Shown: piece by piece, positions 45,624 through 55,073 of the stretch | How positions within the stretch are numbered: position 1 is the stretch's first letter | Layout of the letters: each line of letters opens with the position of its first letter | Source of the DNA: Rickettsiales bacterium | Lineage (GTDB): Bacteria; Pseudomonadota; Alphaproteobacteria; Rickettsiales; JAJNBL01 | Reading direction: 5' to 3' | Assembly: GCA_021156175.1 (NCBI GenBank) | Contig: JAJNBL010000006.1 | Coordinates: forward strand, 1 to 64,000 | Length of the DNA: 64,000 nucleotides | Translations under genes and position numbers: made by a program | Notes under the pieces: model-generated | The model's database searches: none | Seen by the model: the letters and a program-made list of their open reading frames with translations, nothing else | What the model was told of the DNA's origin: nothing

Positions 45624-45769
45624 AGCGATTTCGTCATGCTTTTAGTTGTTTGAACGAGGGTACGAACGAGAGAGCTCCAAAAGGGCGATCTGGTGAGTCT
45701 TTTACTCCCTTTTCTCACATTTTGCAAATAGTAATAGAGCACCTTCATTATCGCCAAAAAGTAGCGAAT

Positions 45770-46900
45770 CTAGGGCTGTAACCGCCAATAGGTTTTCCGA
45801 TCCAATGTGGCCTCCTGCAACAGTCGTTGACGCTCCAGCGGTGGACGGTTATCACGGAGCAACGTATACATATCGCGGAGTATCGGCTCGGCTTCCGCAA
45901 AATAACTATGCCCCAGCAAGCCCACGTCAATACCGGAAACTTCGACCGTATCAATCCCCATAACCGTTGTCACTGGAGGCGCATAGCCCACCCGCTCTGC
46001 CCCGTGTAGCCAGGCAGAGGTTGCCACGGCTTTGTCTTTTGGAGAGACATAAAGAGTTGTACGCGCACTTAGCTGAGGATAGAGATAGGCCAGCTGTTCA
46101 AATAACTCCCGGTCAAGATCCGGCGCCGCCAGGAATATTTGGCCGAATTTAAAGGCATTTTGACCATTCTGGGCTTTGGCTGCAATCCGTTGTAATGCCC
46201 GTAAGAAACCTCGATTCCCCATACTGTGGGCTAAGATATGCACTGTCTTTGCACCACTCTTCTGGGCGAATTTCTCAAGGAATTGGACGATATGTGCTTC
46301 ACTGACTTCAATGGTTGCCTCATCCTTGCTGTAATCTTGAGTATTCCCCCGGGAAGGCCAGCTGAAAAAGCCCATCACTCCCGGCACTTTGAGGTCATAC
46401 CCGATTTGCGCTGCACGAATCGCAGCTTCCTCAAAAGATACGTTATAGCCATGGATATAAATCAGCGCCTGTTTTTCGTTATCAGGAGCATTTTGTAGTT
46501 TATTCTTCAACTCCTCCCAAAACTTCGCTTCTTGCAACGGAGATAGGGATTCGATTTTAAGTCTGTCATCCGTTAAGGTAACCAGACGATGCACGAGGCC
46601 TGAACCTATCGATCCAAATTTATGGGATCTGGGAATGAATACCTTTACCGTCCCGTAACGGAGTGATTTATCCCGCTCTGAGCCGTAAGTTTTTCCATCG
46701 GCTTCGAGTTTCCGATTCGTACCGTACCATACGTTATATTTTGTTCCGTTGTAGTCAATCGATGCTTCTTTTTGCCCTAGATTTTGGTCGATCACCATTA
46801 CATTCGAAGATTTTGGAGGTGAAGAAAGGGTTACCATCCCACCCGAAACCACCGCCGCCGCGGTCACCCCTACCGTCACAGCAATTTTGATTTTCGACAT
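45770..46900 (-). CDS. DUF900 alpha/beta hydrolase, exported or membrane-anchored
   Basis: 376 residues from ATG 46898-46900, preceded by GGGAGGAAAGG; the frame continues to 47068 but overlaps the divergent xthA start region. N-terminal hydrophobic signal/anchor (IAVTVGVTAAAVVSGGMVTL). DUF900 features are VWYGTNRK, VFIPRSHKFGS, QALIYIHGYNVSFEEAAIRAAQIGYDL, FSWPSRG and nucleophile elbow LAHSMGNRGFLRAL (Ser), with a late His (LGHSYFAE). A serine hydrolase of unknown substrate, probably periplasmic. Confidence 0.88.
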   Translation of the reverse strand: MSKIKIAVTVGVTAAAVVSGGMVTLSSPPKSSNVMVIDQNLGQKEASIDYNGTKYNVWYGTNRKLEADGKTYGSERDKSLRYGTVKVFIPRSHKFGSIGSGLVHRLVTLTDDRLKIESLSPLQEAKFWEELKNKLQNAPDNEKQALIYIHGYNVSFEEAAIRAAQIGYDLKVPGVMGFFSWPSRGNTQDYSKDEATIEVSEAHIVQFLEKFAQKSGAKTVHILAHSMGNRGFLRALQRIAAKAQNGQNAFKFGQIFLAAPDLDRELFEQLAYLYPQLSARTTLYVSPKDKAVATSAWLHGAERVGYAPPVTTVMGIDTVEVSGIDVGLLGHSYFAEAEPILRDMYTLLRDNRPPLERQRLLQEATLDRKTYWRLQP

Positions 46901-47039
46901 ACCCTTTCCTCCCATCATTTCAACTAAGGGGTGACTTTGTAACCCAGTTTGTTCGTTTTTGCAATTGCCCTCTTCGGGTTGACTCGAACCCTCCAGCCAC
47001 TTATGTTGGAGACATAAACATGATCGAAAGAAACCCATT

Positions 47040-47828
47040 ATGCCCACTATCGCCAGCTGGAATATCAACTCACTCAGGCTCCGCCTTCCTTTGCTTAAGA
47101 AATTTTCTGAGGAAGCTAGACCCGATATAATCTGCCTTCAGGAAACGAAGGTGAAGGATGAAGATTTTCCGCTCGATGCGGTGAAGGCGCTTGGCTATCC
47201 GCATGTCGCATTTCGTGGGGAAAAATCCTATAATGGGGTGGCGATTTTATCGAAGATCCCCCTCTCCATGCCAGACCATCATAATTTTGGCGGGAAAGGC
47301 GATACGCGGCATTTGAAAGTCTTGCTCCCGGATGGAGTCGAACTGCATAATTTTTATGTCCCCGCCGGTGGCGATGAGCCGGATCCTGTAGTTAATCTCA
47401 AATTCGCGCATAAGCTCCAATTTGTCGAGGATATGACTGCATTCTTTGCTAAGGAGCGCTCCGCCAATGACAATATTATTATTGTCGGCGATATGAATAT
47501 TGCACCATTAGAGCACGATGTTTGGTCGCATAAACAATTACTTAAGATAGTTAGCCACACGCCACCAGAAGTAGAACGGATGGAAGCGTTGCGTGCGAGC
47601 CTTGGGTGGGTGGATGCGCATCGGCATTTTATCCCGGCAAATCAGAAACTTTACAGCTGGTGGAGCTACCGCAACCAGGATTGGGAGAAATCCGACCGCG
47701 GCCGCCGGCTTGACCATATTTGGATGACCAAAGGCCCTGCAACTTCGCTGCAGAACTCTCAAACGCTCCGCCATATGCGCAATTGGGAGCAACCCTCGGA
47801 CCATGTGCCGATACTGGCGATGTATTAA
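47040..47828 (+). CDS. xthA: Exodeoxyribonuclease III
   Basis: 262 residues. SWNINSLRLRLPLLKKF, the metal ligand Glu in ICLQETKVKDEDFP, GDMNIAPLEHDVW and the catalytic pair in PSDHVPI are diagnostic of the ExoIII/APE1 family. AP endonuclease and 3'-5' exonuclease of base excision repair. Divergent from the DUF900 gene. Confidence 0.96.
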   Translation: MPTIASWNINSLRLRLPLLKKFSEEARPDIICLQETKVKDEDFPLDAVKALGYPHVAFRGEKSYNGVAILSKIPLSMPDHHNFGGKGDTRHLKVLLPDGVELHNFYVPAGGDEPDPVVNLKFAHKLQFVEDMTAFFAKERSANDNIIIVGDMNIAPLEHDVWSHKQLLKIVSHTPPEVERMEALRASLGWVDAHRHFIPANQKLYSWWSYRNQDWEKSDRGRRLDHIWMTKGPATSLQNSQTLRHMRNWEQPSDHVPILAMY

Positions 47829-47951
47829 CATCTCCTTTCATTTTAGAACGTATTATTGACTTCAGACTCGGTATCCTTGATACTGAATTCCCCTTTTCGC
47901 GAGGACAAGTCCGTCATTTCCATAAAAAACCAGATACTTAGATTGATAGTT

Positions 47952-49733
47952 ATGAAGAATCATTCTCTACCCACCACCCTGCCGGCCTTTTTCTGGCACT
48001 TCATCAAGAAACAACCAATCGCGTTTGCGCTGCTATTTCTTGTGCCATCTGCAATCGTCTTGGAAACGAATGTGCTCCCGTACTCGTTGAAATTACTGAT
48101 CGATGGCATTGAACAATATGAGGGCGATAAAGCAGATATCTTCACCGTTATCGCACCCGCTTTATGGCTTGGAAGCCTTTCCTGGATTGGCATGATTGTC
48201 ATCTTCCGCCTACAGAATCACTGGCAAGGCTGGGTTGTACCACGTTTCCAGGCGGATATCCGCATGTCTGTTCTGGATTATCTCACCCAACACTCGCACC
48301 ATTATTTCAGCAACCAGCTCTCGGGCAAGCTTGCGAATAAGGTCAATGATTTACCTAGTTCTTTGGAAAGCATCCGCTCTATTCTTTGCTGGAACGTGGT
48401 TTCAACCTTCGCTGCCATTACGGTATCGCTGGTACTTATGGATACGGTAAATCCTGTATTTTCCTGGATATTGGGGATATGGGCGGTCACCCATTTGGCG
48501 CTTACCTTCTCTTTTTCCCGTATTGTGTACCGTGCATCCGAGGCGAATGCGGAAGATAGAAGCCGATTAAGTGGTATCGTTGTTGATACGATAGCTAATG
48601 CCATCTCCATGCGGATTTTCGCGCGTAAGCGTTATGAGATTTCCTATATTCAAAAGAAACAGGATATCGAGAAAAAGAGCAATAAACGCCTAATCCTCAG
48701 CATGAACTGGCTGCGCTTGCTGATGGATATTCCTGTCACGGCGATGCTGGGTGCGATGGTCTACTTCCTCGTGACGGGATGGCAAAAGGATCAGATTACT
48801 ACCGGCGATATGGTGTTTATCTTCAACACCTGCTGGGCAGTGACGTTCCATATGTGGATGCTGGGCCATGCGTTGACGGATCTTTTCCGCGATGTCGGTG
48901 TTGCACAGCAGGCGCTCAGCCTGATTGCGGTTCCCCATGATATTCAGGATAACGAGGAGGCGCTGCCTTTGCAGGTAAGGAAAGGCGAAATCCGCTTTGA
49001 TGGGGTGAGTTTTTATTACCAGCGCAACACCAATATTTTCCATAATACGGATGTAACTATTACACCCGGAAGTCATGTGGGTCTTGTGGGTTTCTCCGGC
49101 TCTGGGAAAACGACATTCGTGCATCTGATTTTGCGCTTCTTTGATGTGCATGGGGGACGCATTTTAATTGACGGTCAAAACATTGCGGACGTCACACAAG
49201 ATTCTCTTCACGAAGCTATTGCGATGATCCCGCAGGATACCTCGCTTTTCCACCGTACGATTATGGAAAATATTCGTTACGGACGCTTAGATGCAAGTGA
49301 TGAAGAAGTGATTGCAGCTTCCACACGCGCGCACTGCCACGAATTTATCAGCCAGCTACCTGAAGGATATAATGCGTTAGTCGGTGAGCGGGGAATTAAA
49401 CTCTCGGGTGGCCAGCGCCAACGGATTGCGATTGCCCGTGCGATGCTGAAAAATGCGCCGATTTTGATACTCGATGAAGCCACTTCTGCACTCGATTCGG
49501 TGACAGAAAAGCATATTCAGGACGGTTTGCACGAACTCATGGAAGGCCGTACTACGATTGTCATCGCCCATCGGCTTTCGACGCTGTCAGAGATGGATCG
49601 CATATTGGTTTTTAATAAAGGCCATATTATTGAAGATGGCACGCACGAATCCTTACTGAAAATGAATGGCCATTATGCCAAAATGTGGCATATGCAGGCG
49701 GGAGGGTTCCTGCCGGAGAGTGAGGATGTGTGA
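47952..49733 (+). CDS. ABC exporter, fused permease and ATPase (MsbA/MdlB type)
   Basis: 593 residues from ATG 47952; upstream in-frame codons to 47856 lack a ribosome site. Six-helix transmembrane domain (~1-310) and an ATPase domain: LVGFSGSGKTTFVHLIL (Walker A), IPQDTSLFHRTIMENI (Q loop), LSGGQRQRIAIARAML (signature), ILILDEATSALD (Walker B) and IVIAHRLSTL (H loop). Half-size exporter working as a dimer; substrate unknown. The next gene overlaps its stop by 4 bases. Confidence 0.93.
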   Translation: MKNHSLPTTLPAFFWHFIKKQPIAFALLFLVPSAIVLETNVLPYSLKLLIDGIEQYEGDKADIFTVIAPALWLGSLSWIGMIVIFRLQNHWQGWVVPRFQADIRMSVLDYLTQHSHHYFSNQLSGKLANKVNDLPSSLESIRSILCWNVVSTFAAITVSLVLMDTVNPVFSWILGIWAVTHLALTFSFSRIVYRASEANAEDRSRLSGIVVDTIANAISMRIFARKRYEISYIQKKQDIEKKSNKRLILSMNWLRLLMDIPVTAMLGAMVYFLVTGWQKDQITTGDMVFIFNTCWAVTFHMWMLGHALTDLFRDVGVAQQALSLIAVPHDIQDNEEALPLQVRKGEIRFDGVSFYYQRNTNIFHNTDVTITPGSHVGLVGFSGSGKTTFVHLILRFFDVHGGRILIDGQNIADVTQDSLHEAIAMIPQDTSLFHRTIMENIRYGRLDASDEEVIAASTRAHCHEFISQLPEGYNALVGERGIKLSGGQRQRIAIARAMLKNAPILILDEATSALDSVTEKHIQDGLHELMEGRTTIVIAHRLSTLSEMDRILVFNKGHIIEDGTHESLLKMNGHYAKMWHMQAGGFLPESEDV

Positions 49734-50161
49734 CTACAGACTATAAAATCATTATTGAACATGAACTCGCCCCGCAGCATAAAAAAGCGCTTATCGAGGG
49801 CCTGAACCATCATGCCTTTCAAAAGAAAGGGCTGGGCAAAGATAATGGCTCTTTTTCATTGGTAATACTCGATAACAATGATAACTTTTTAGGCGGGCTC
49901 CAGGCCTATCATTACTACGGATGCTGTGATATCAACCTTCTCTTTGTCACAGAAGAAGAGCGTGGCAAGGACTATGGAAGCTTGCTTATGCAAAAGGCTG
50001 AGGAAATTGCCCGAGAGCGCCACTGCCTGTTTATCACATTAAATACCATGGATTTTGAAGCCAGGCCTTTTTATGAAAAACATGGCTTTAACCTAGAGTT
50101 CGTAAGGGAAGGATTTCAGAAGGGCTCGGTGATGTATTATATGAGAAAAGAAATTAAATGA
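49730..50161 (+). CDS. GNAT-family N-acetyltransferase
   Basis: 143 residues, starting at GTG 49730 within GTGTGA, overlapping the ABC exporter stop by 4 bases, so translationally coupled. GNAT core: VLDNNDNFLGGLQAYHYYGCCDINLLFVTEEERGKDYGSLLMQKAEEIA (acetyl-CoA loop RGKDYGS) and RPFYEKHGFNL. Substrate unknown. Coupling to an exporter suggests a detoxification or modification-export pair, which is inference. Confidence 0.9.
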   Translation: MTTDYKIIIEHELAPQHKKALIEGLNHHAFQKKGLGKDNGSFSLVILDNNDNFLGGLQAYHYYGCCDINLLFVTEEERGKDYGSLLMQKAEEIARERHCLFITLNTMDFEARPFYEKHGFNLEFVREGFQKGSVMYYMRKEIK

Positions 50162-50198
50162 AGCTGTGAAAAACACTTCAAGGAACATCGGTTAAAAT

Positions 50199-50852
50199 AT
50201 GCCTACAGAATGGTGGGTTTCTCTCATTTTTGCCATGTTTGCTATCGCTATTTCCCCTGGAAATGGTGCGCTTCTTTCCATGCGTTATGGGCTAAAGGGC
50301 GGCGTGGCATACGCAAGCCCTGCGATTATTGGCTTACAACTCGGATTGCTGGGAGTTTATAGCTTAGTACTCCTTTCGTTAATGCTCAGCACACGTATTT
50401 CACCTTCCTTCTTAGACGGAATCGCACTGTTGGGCGGCACCTATCTTCTGTATTTAGGCGGACGAGATCTGTGGAAAGCATGGAAACATCATGATTCACC
50501 CTCCCCCTTGGCTACACATATTCATGTCAGCGCAGGCAAGGAAGCAGCCTTTAAACGGATATCTATAGGAACTTTTACGAACCTTACCAACCCAAAAGGC
50601 ATCGTTTTTATGGTCGCTTTCTTTCCGCAATGGTTACACACAAATGCCCCCTGGTCGCTTACTCAACAAGCCATTGCCATGGGCTGCGTTGCCGTTACGA
50701 TTGATACGTTTGTGATGCACTTTTATGCCTATCTTGCAAGCATCATCCGACGGCTTTTGGGTGATCCTTCCTTATTTCGTATCGTTGAAATCATTCTCGC
50801 CGCACTACTTTGTTGCATTGGGGGCGGAATGATAATGATGCGGTTTTTATAA
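50199..50852 (+). CDS. LysE/RhtB-family amino-acid exporter
   Basis: 217 residues, six predicted membrane helices. N-terminal FAIAISPGNGALLSMRYGLKGG is the LysE family signature. LGGTYLLYLGGRDLWKAW and the NLTNPKGIVFMVAFFPQW motif follow. Exports amino acids or derivatives across the inner membrane. Third gene in the xthA/ABC/GNAT/LysE plus-strand series. Convergent with the TPR gene, 11 bases away. Confidence 0.92.
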   Translation: MPTEWWVSLIFAMFAIAISPGNGALLSMRYGLKGGVAYASPAIIGLQLGLLGVYSLVLLSLMLSTRISPSFLDGIALLGGTYLLYLGGRDLWKAWKHHDSPSPLATHIHVSAGKEAAFKRISIGTFTNLTNPKGIVFMVAFFPQWLHTNAPWSLTQQAIAMGCVAVTIDTFVMHFYAYLASIIRRLLGDPSLFRIVEIILAALLCCIGGGMIMMRFL

Positions 50853-50863
50853 CCGTTAGAGCG

Positions 50864-53800
50864 TTAAGGTTTCTTTTCGCCATCACCGCTTGACGTGGTT
50901 TCGGCTGGCGCTGTATTTTCTCCTCCCGTTGCCGGTGCCGCATTCTCCGGATTCTCGCCCGTTAGTTCACTTTCTGCTTTTTGGATATCTTCTGGCACGG
51001 CCTCTTCCGGTATTGCAACCACGGGGCCGGATACGATCGTATATCCTTTAAGGAAATCTTGCAGTTCTTTGATGCGCAAGGTTTCATCAAACGCACGGTG
51101 ATCGACCGGCTGCGCAGTATCAACCACGAAGGTAAATACCTTCTTCGCACCATCCACATCCGCAAGGCGTGTAGAGAATGTCTGGCCCAAGTTCGCAAGC
51201 GCAGGCGCATTCCCTAAGAACGAATACGAAATCGCAAGACGTAAGAGTGATTGGGCCTGTTCTGGCGTCAGCACTTGGGTGCCCGATCGCTGTTGCTCAA
51301 AATACGGCGCAAGCTCTTTTATCACACCCTCTGAATTCCCCTTCTCCCAACTAATTTGGGCACGAATCTGGATGGCTGTTGCATTCGGGTGATTACGCAG
51401 TAAATACAGCGCATCATCGTATTGTTTTAAATGCATCATCAGTTTCGCCTGGAGCAGTAACCGCTCCATCTTCAGTTCCATCGGGTTTTCCATCCGGTTG
51501 GTAGTGGCAAGTGCCTCAAGCCCCAATTTATACTTTCCGTTAATCTCATGAAGTTTCGCAAGCCTAAGTGCCACTTGACTGCGTTCTTGTCCATGCAGAC
51601 GGTATTTTACCTGGTGCGTTAAAAGTGCTGCTGCACGCTCTGTTAAATCCGCCTCAACCAACCATTCTGCAAGACTTTGGATCATCTTATCCCCTTGTAC
51701 CCCGATTGGCGTCAATTCCCGGAATTCGTAATAAAGCGAAAGCGCCTCAAGCGGTGTCATCGCACGGGCCTTTCCTTCATTGAAAAGAGCTATAAAGGTG
51801 CGAGTCATGCGGTTGGTGATAAGGATAGACGTCTCCCCTTCCGGATAATAGCTGATGGCCTCACGAAGGGCGCGTAAACCTGAAAGATATTGCCCATCTT
51901 CGATATATAACTGGCCAATAAGGGTCAGCAGCTCGAGTTCCACTTTATCCCCCCTCCAGACGGCCCGGAGTTTGTCGAGCTTTTCGATCGTGGTGTTGAG
52001 ATCATTTTCATCAAGCTGATATTGCAACTTCGTCAACGCCAACCCTGCATGGGCCCGATTTTGACGGTCATACACATCACTCGCGATCGTTTCCCACAAG
52101 GCTCTGGCGGTATCGTAATTATCGGATTTCAGCTCAATCATCCCAAGCAAATAATTCGCGGCATTGGTGATCTCAGTGCTATTGGCGTTATCGGGAACAG
52201 TATCGAGTAGCCGACGCGCCGTCGTATAATCCTCATGTTTCACCCGTTCTTCTGCTGAAAGCAGTGCAAATTTCTTTGCAATCTGGCCTGGGTATTGGGT
52301 CAGGAATAAGTTACGGTTTCTTAAATAGGGAAGCCGAACCTCTTCTTCTCCCAGCCGAAGTTTGGTCGCATTGATCCAGAAATTCACCTCTTCTTTTGTC
52401 AAGAGTTCAGGAATCAAGGCCATATCAATCTGCTGAAGAATCCTCAATGCATCCCGATACCTCCCCCACAGATAAAGGCTTGCACCTTCAAGCAATTGAA
52501 CTTCCACATTTGCCTTTACTCCATTATCACGTATGATCTCTATCAGCTCTGCCGCTTCTGGATATAGCCCATGTGCAAAATAAAACTGTGCGAGTTCTAA
52601 GCGATAAATATTTTTTTCGTCTGGATCACTTGCAAGCGCAATTGTCTGTATCAGCTCTTGTTTAATGGGCACAAAACGATAGGAAGTGCCGTGCTTCCAT
52701 TCTTCAAATTTAAGTAAACTTTGCTGGTTAGGTTCAGGCGTATCGGTGAATTTCTGCTCCCGTTTCTCTGGCATCGGCGGATAGAGCGCAGGCTCCTTCT
52801 CTTTCATTGCAAATACCGGCGATACCGCCCCTTTATGGGAATGCCCCGACGGACTCACAAAATCAAGATACCGCCCATCTTCGCTGCGTGCTGTCATCAA
52901 CCCATCGGATAAGAGTTGGACAGCCATACCTTGTGCCGTTTCGAGCAGTGTCATATCCACAAAGCTGTAGGTATGTTCTGTATGATAGGCAGCAGGTGCG
53001 GTAATGATCAATAATTCATCGCCAATGATGGGATCATAGGTTTTGATCGTGCGCCCCAACTTGGCAATCGGAATACTGATACGCGTTGATTCTTGGGGGT
53101 TAAATTGCGGCACAAGCGGCACCGCCTCTTTTTCCATTTCTCCCGGCACCCCACCAAACGCAATTTTCCACGTCTTGCCTTCTTTGTAGGTGCGCAAATG
53201 GATCAGCTGGTTACTGGTAAAGCGCAGAAGCGTACTGCGGTGACTGTCAATCTTTCCTACAAATTGAATGATATCGGGCGGTAAAATATCTTTAAAGGAT
53301 TCCTCAGTGATATCCGCGTAACTGTCAAACACCACCCACAAATAGTCATCCCGCCTGAAGACGGTGGCGGATACATCGGTAGACCACGGGAAGGAGAGAG
53401 TATAACGTCCATTGACGGAAGTGAAACTGGGAACCGTTTCAATACTACGCATTGGCAAGGCTTTTTTTCTGGCGACCATCCGCTCATCGAAGGCAGGCTT
53501 ATCTTTGGGAGCAGGAGCGTGCGAGAAAACTGGGTTCGCCGTCGCCGCGATAGGTTCTTCACGCGGTTCTCCGGCTGCCACTTTTTTCACTTCTGATTTT
53601 GGTTTCGTTTTTTCGGGATTTTTTTGCACTCCTGTACCCGCAAATGGCACAGCCATAAAGGTCTGTAATCCCGGTGTTGTCGAAGTTTCAATCAAGTCCA
53701 AACCAAATAACGCATCGCTTGTGAACTGGCGAATACGGTAATTCGGCGAGCGAAGGCGCACCCGGAGTTCTTCCCCATCCGGCGTCAGTGCTGCACTGGC

Positions 53801-54103
53801 TAAGCCATTACCTAATGTCGTCAATAGCGGCGCAAGATTTATGCTGACCGGTTTATCAAACCGCATCGAAAGTGTTCCATCTTGCAAACGGGTTTTAAAT
53901 CGGACAGGTACATCGGTTACGAATATGAGGCGCTTAAAGCTTCCTTGGTCCTCAACACGAAGTGTTACTGGAGTTTGCCGTGCATCACTGCGTGCATGGG
54001 CGAACGATGCACCGTATCCCATCACTGCAAACGGAATGATAACACCGAGCAGTAGGGTACTGATGATTCCAAAAACCTGTCGTTTCCTTTGCAAGAAACT
54101 CAT
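50864..54103 (-). CDS. Large exported TPR-repeat protein coupled to motB
   Basis: 1079 residues. Signal/anchor (FGIISTLLLGVIIPFAVMGYGASFAHA), a beta-rich N-terminal part with two AMIN-like segments (~45-135 and ~225-330), a long series of TPR-like helical hairpins (~480-1000: YFAHGLYPEAAELIEIIRDNG, ALRILQQID, YDTARALWETIA, GLRALREAISYYPEG, YDDALYLLRNHPNA), and an Ala/Glu/Thr-rich end. ATG overlaps the motB stop by 4 bases (ATGA). Periplasmic location and a role with MotB are inferred from context. I do not recognise a named family. Confidence 0.85.
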   Translation of the reverse strand: MSFLQRKRQVFGIISTLLLGVIIPFAVMGYGASFAHARSDARQTPVTLRVEDQGSFKRLIFVTDVPVRFKTRLQDGTLSMRFDKPVSINLAPLLTTLGNGLASAALTPDGEELRVRLRSPNYRIRQFTSDALFGLDLIETSTTPGLQTFMAVPFAGTGVQKNPEKTKPKSEVKKVAAGEPREEPIAATANPVFSHAPAPKDKPAFDERMVARKKALPMRSIETVPSFTSVNGRYTLSFPWSTDVSATVFRRDDYLWVVFDSYADITEESFKDILPPDIIQFVGKIDSHRSTLLRFTSNQLIHLRTYKEGKTWKIAFGGVPGEMEKEAVPLVPQFNPQESTRISIPIAKLGRTIKTYDPIIGDELLIITAPAAYHTEHTYSFVDMTLLETAQGMAVQLLSDGLMTARSEDGRYLDFVSPSGHSHKGAVSPVFAMKEKEPALYPPMPEKREQKFTDTPEPNQQSLLKFEEWKHGTSYRFVPIKQELIQTIALASDPDEKNIYRLELAQFYFAHGLYPEAAELIEIIRDNGVKANVEVQLLEGASLYLWGRYRDALRILQQIDMALIPELLTKEEVNFWINATKLRLGEEEVRLPYLRNRNLFLTQYPGQIAKKFALLSAEERVKHEDYTTARRLLDTVPDNANSTEITNAANYLLGMIELKSDNYDTARALWETIASDVYDRQNRAHAGLALTKLQYQLDENDLNTTIEKLDKLRAVWRGDKVELELLTLIGQLYIEDGQYLSGLRALREAISYYPEGETSILITNRMTRTFIALFNEGKARAMTPLEALSLYYEFRELTPIGVQGDKMIQSLAEWLVEADLTERAAALLTHQVKYRLHGQERSQVALRLAKLHEINGKYKLGLEALATTNRMENPMELKMERLLLQAKLMMHLKQYDDALYLLRNHPNATAIQIRAQISWEKGNSEGVIKELAPYFEQQRSGTQVLTPEQAQSLLRLAISYSFLGNAPALANLGQTFSTRLADVDGAKKVFTFVVDTAQPVDHRAFDETLRIKELQDFLKGYTIVSGPVVAIPEEAVPEDIQKAESELTGENPENAAPATGGENTAPAETTSSGDGEKKP

Positions 54104-54873
54104 GGAACCTCCCGAAGGGGCTGCCGAGTAGAGGCTTGCGGAGTAAAGTGGGTTTCCTGTGATTCGCGAATGACGATATCCACACGGCGCGCAAGCTTAT
54201 CTTTCCCTTCCTTTGATAATTCTTCAGGAAGATATTTATATTGGGAATCGGCAAGGCCATAGGCTTTGATATCTGCAATGCTGCCAGAACGTTTTAAAAC
54301 TTCTGCCACCGCCACCGCACGTGCGAGCGAGAATTCCCAGTTGGAAGGATATTCGAGCGTCATTAGCGATTTTGCATCTGTACTTCCCGTCACGGCTATT
54401 TCGTTGCTCACCAACTGCGCAATTTCTCCTATAGTCAAAATGAAGCCCTCAGCACCAGGGAGTACCACGGCACTGTTTTCTTCAAACAACACCGACGTCG
54501 GCAGGGAGATCAATATGCGGTCACCGAGATTCTGGATGGTTGCATTTTTGAGATCGGGATAGTGTGAAAATTTTTGTTGAAGCACTGCGTAGAGGTAGTC
54601 CAAATTGAGTGCTTTGGGTACATCAACCTTTTCAACGCCAAAGGATACTTGGGAGGAAGCACTAAGTGCTTTAATTCCAAACCGTTCATCAAGGGATTTT
54701 TTTACCGGACTCCATTTGGTTTTTGGCACCTCAGTCATCGCATAGATAAGGATAAAAAAAGTAAGCATCAAAGAAAGAAGGTCAGCAAAGCTGATCATCC
54801 AGGCGTCTTTCCGATCTTCCGCTGGCATAAAATCAATTTTTAGCGGCTCGGATTGTTCTTTCTTTGTACCCAT
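54100..54873 (-). CDS. motB: Flagellar motor stator protein MotB-like (OmpA domain)
   Basis: 257 residues. The single N-terminal membrane helix WMISFADLLSLMLTFFILIYAM carries Asp31 where MotB has its proton-binding Asp. A plug/linker is followed by an OmpA-like peptidoglycan-binding domain (~115-245: ENSAVVLPGAEGFILTIGEIAQLV...NWEFSLARAVAVAEVLKRSG...YGLADSQY...RRVDIVI). No motA is beside it in this window. Translationally coupled to the TPR gene. Confidence 0.88.
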   Translation of the reverse strand: MGTKKEQSEPLKIDFMPAEDRKDAWMISFADLLSLMLTFFILIYAMTEVPKTKWSPVKKSLDERFGIKALSASSQVSFGVEKVDVPKALNLDYLYAVLQQKFSHYPDLKNATIQNLGDRILISLPTSVLFEENSAVVLPGAEGFILTIGEIAQLVSNEIAVTGSTDAKSLMTLEYPSNWEFSLARAVAVAEVLKRSGSIADIKAYGLADSQYKYLPEELSKEGKDKLARRVDIVIRESQETHFTPQASTRQPLREVP

Positions 54874-55012
54874 AACCCCGTCATATCACGCAAAGACAGC
54901 CCCATCCTTTGTTATAGTAGAAAACCATGTCAAAGCACAAGTGAAACTCGAGGTTGACAGAGTAATCTGTCGGACAAAAGAAGAGACATTTCAGGATGAG
55001 AAAAAGAGGAAA

Positions 55013-55056
55013 GAAAAAAGGGAATATCCCGCCAAAAGTTAAGCGAAATATTCCCT
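55013..55056 (-). terminator. Intrinsic terminator of the alpha/beta hydrolase gene
   Basis: Minus strand: AGGGAATAT (55048-55056 complement) pairs with ATATTCCCT (55019-55027 complement), followed by six T. It starts 18 bases after the hydrolase stop at 55074 and separates it from motB. Confidence 0.82.
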
Positions 55057-55073
55057 CTCATTTCTAAATGGAC

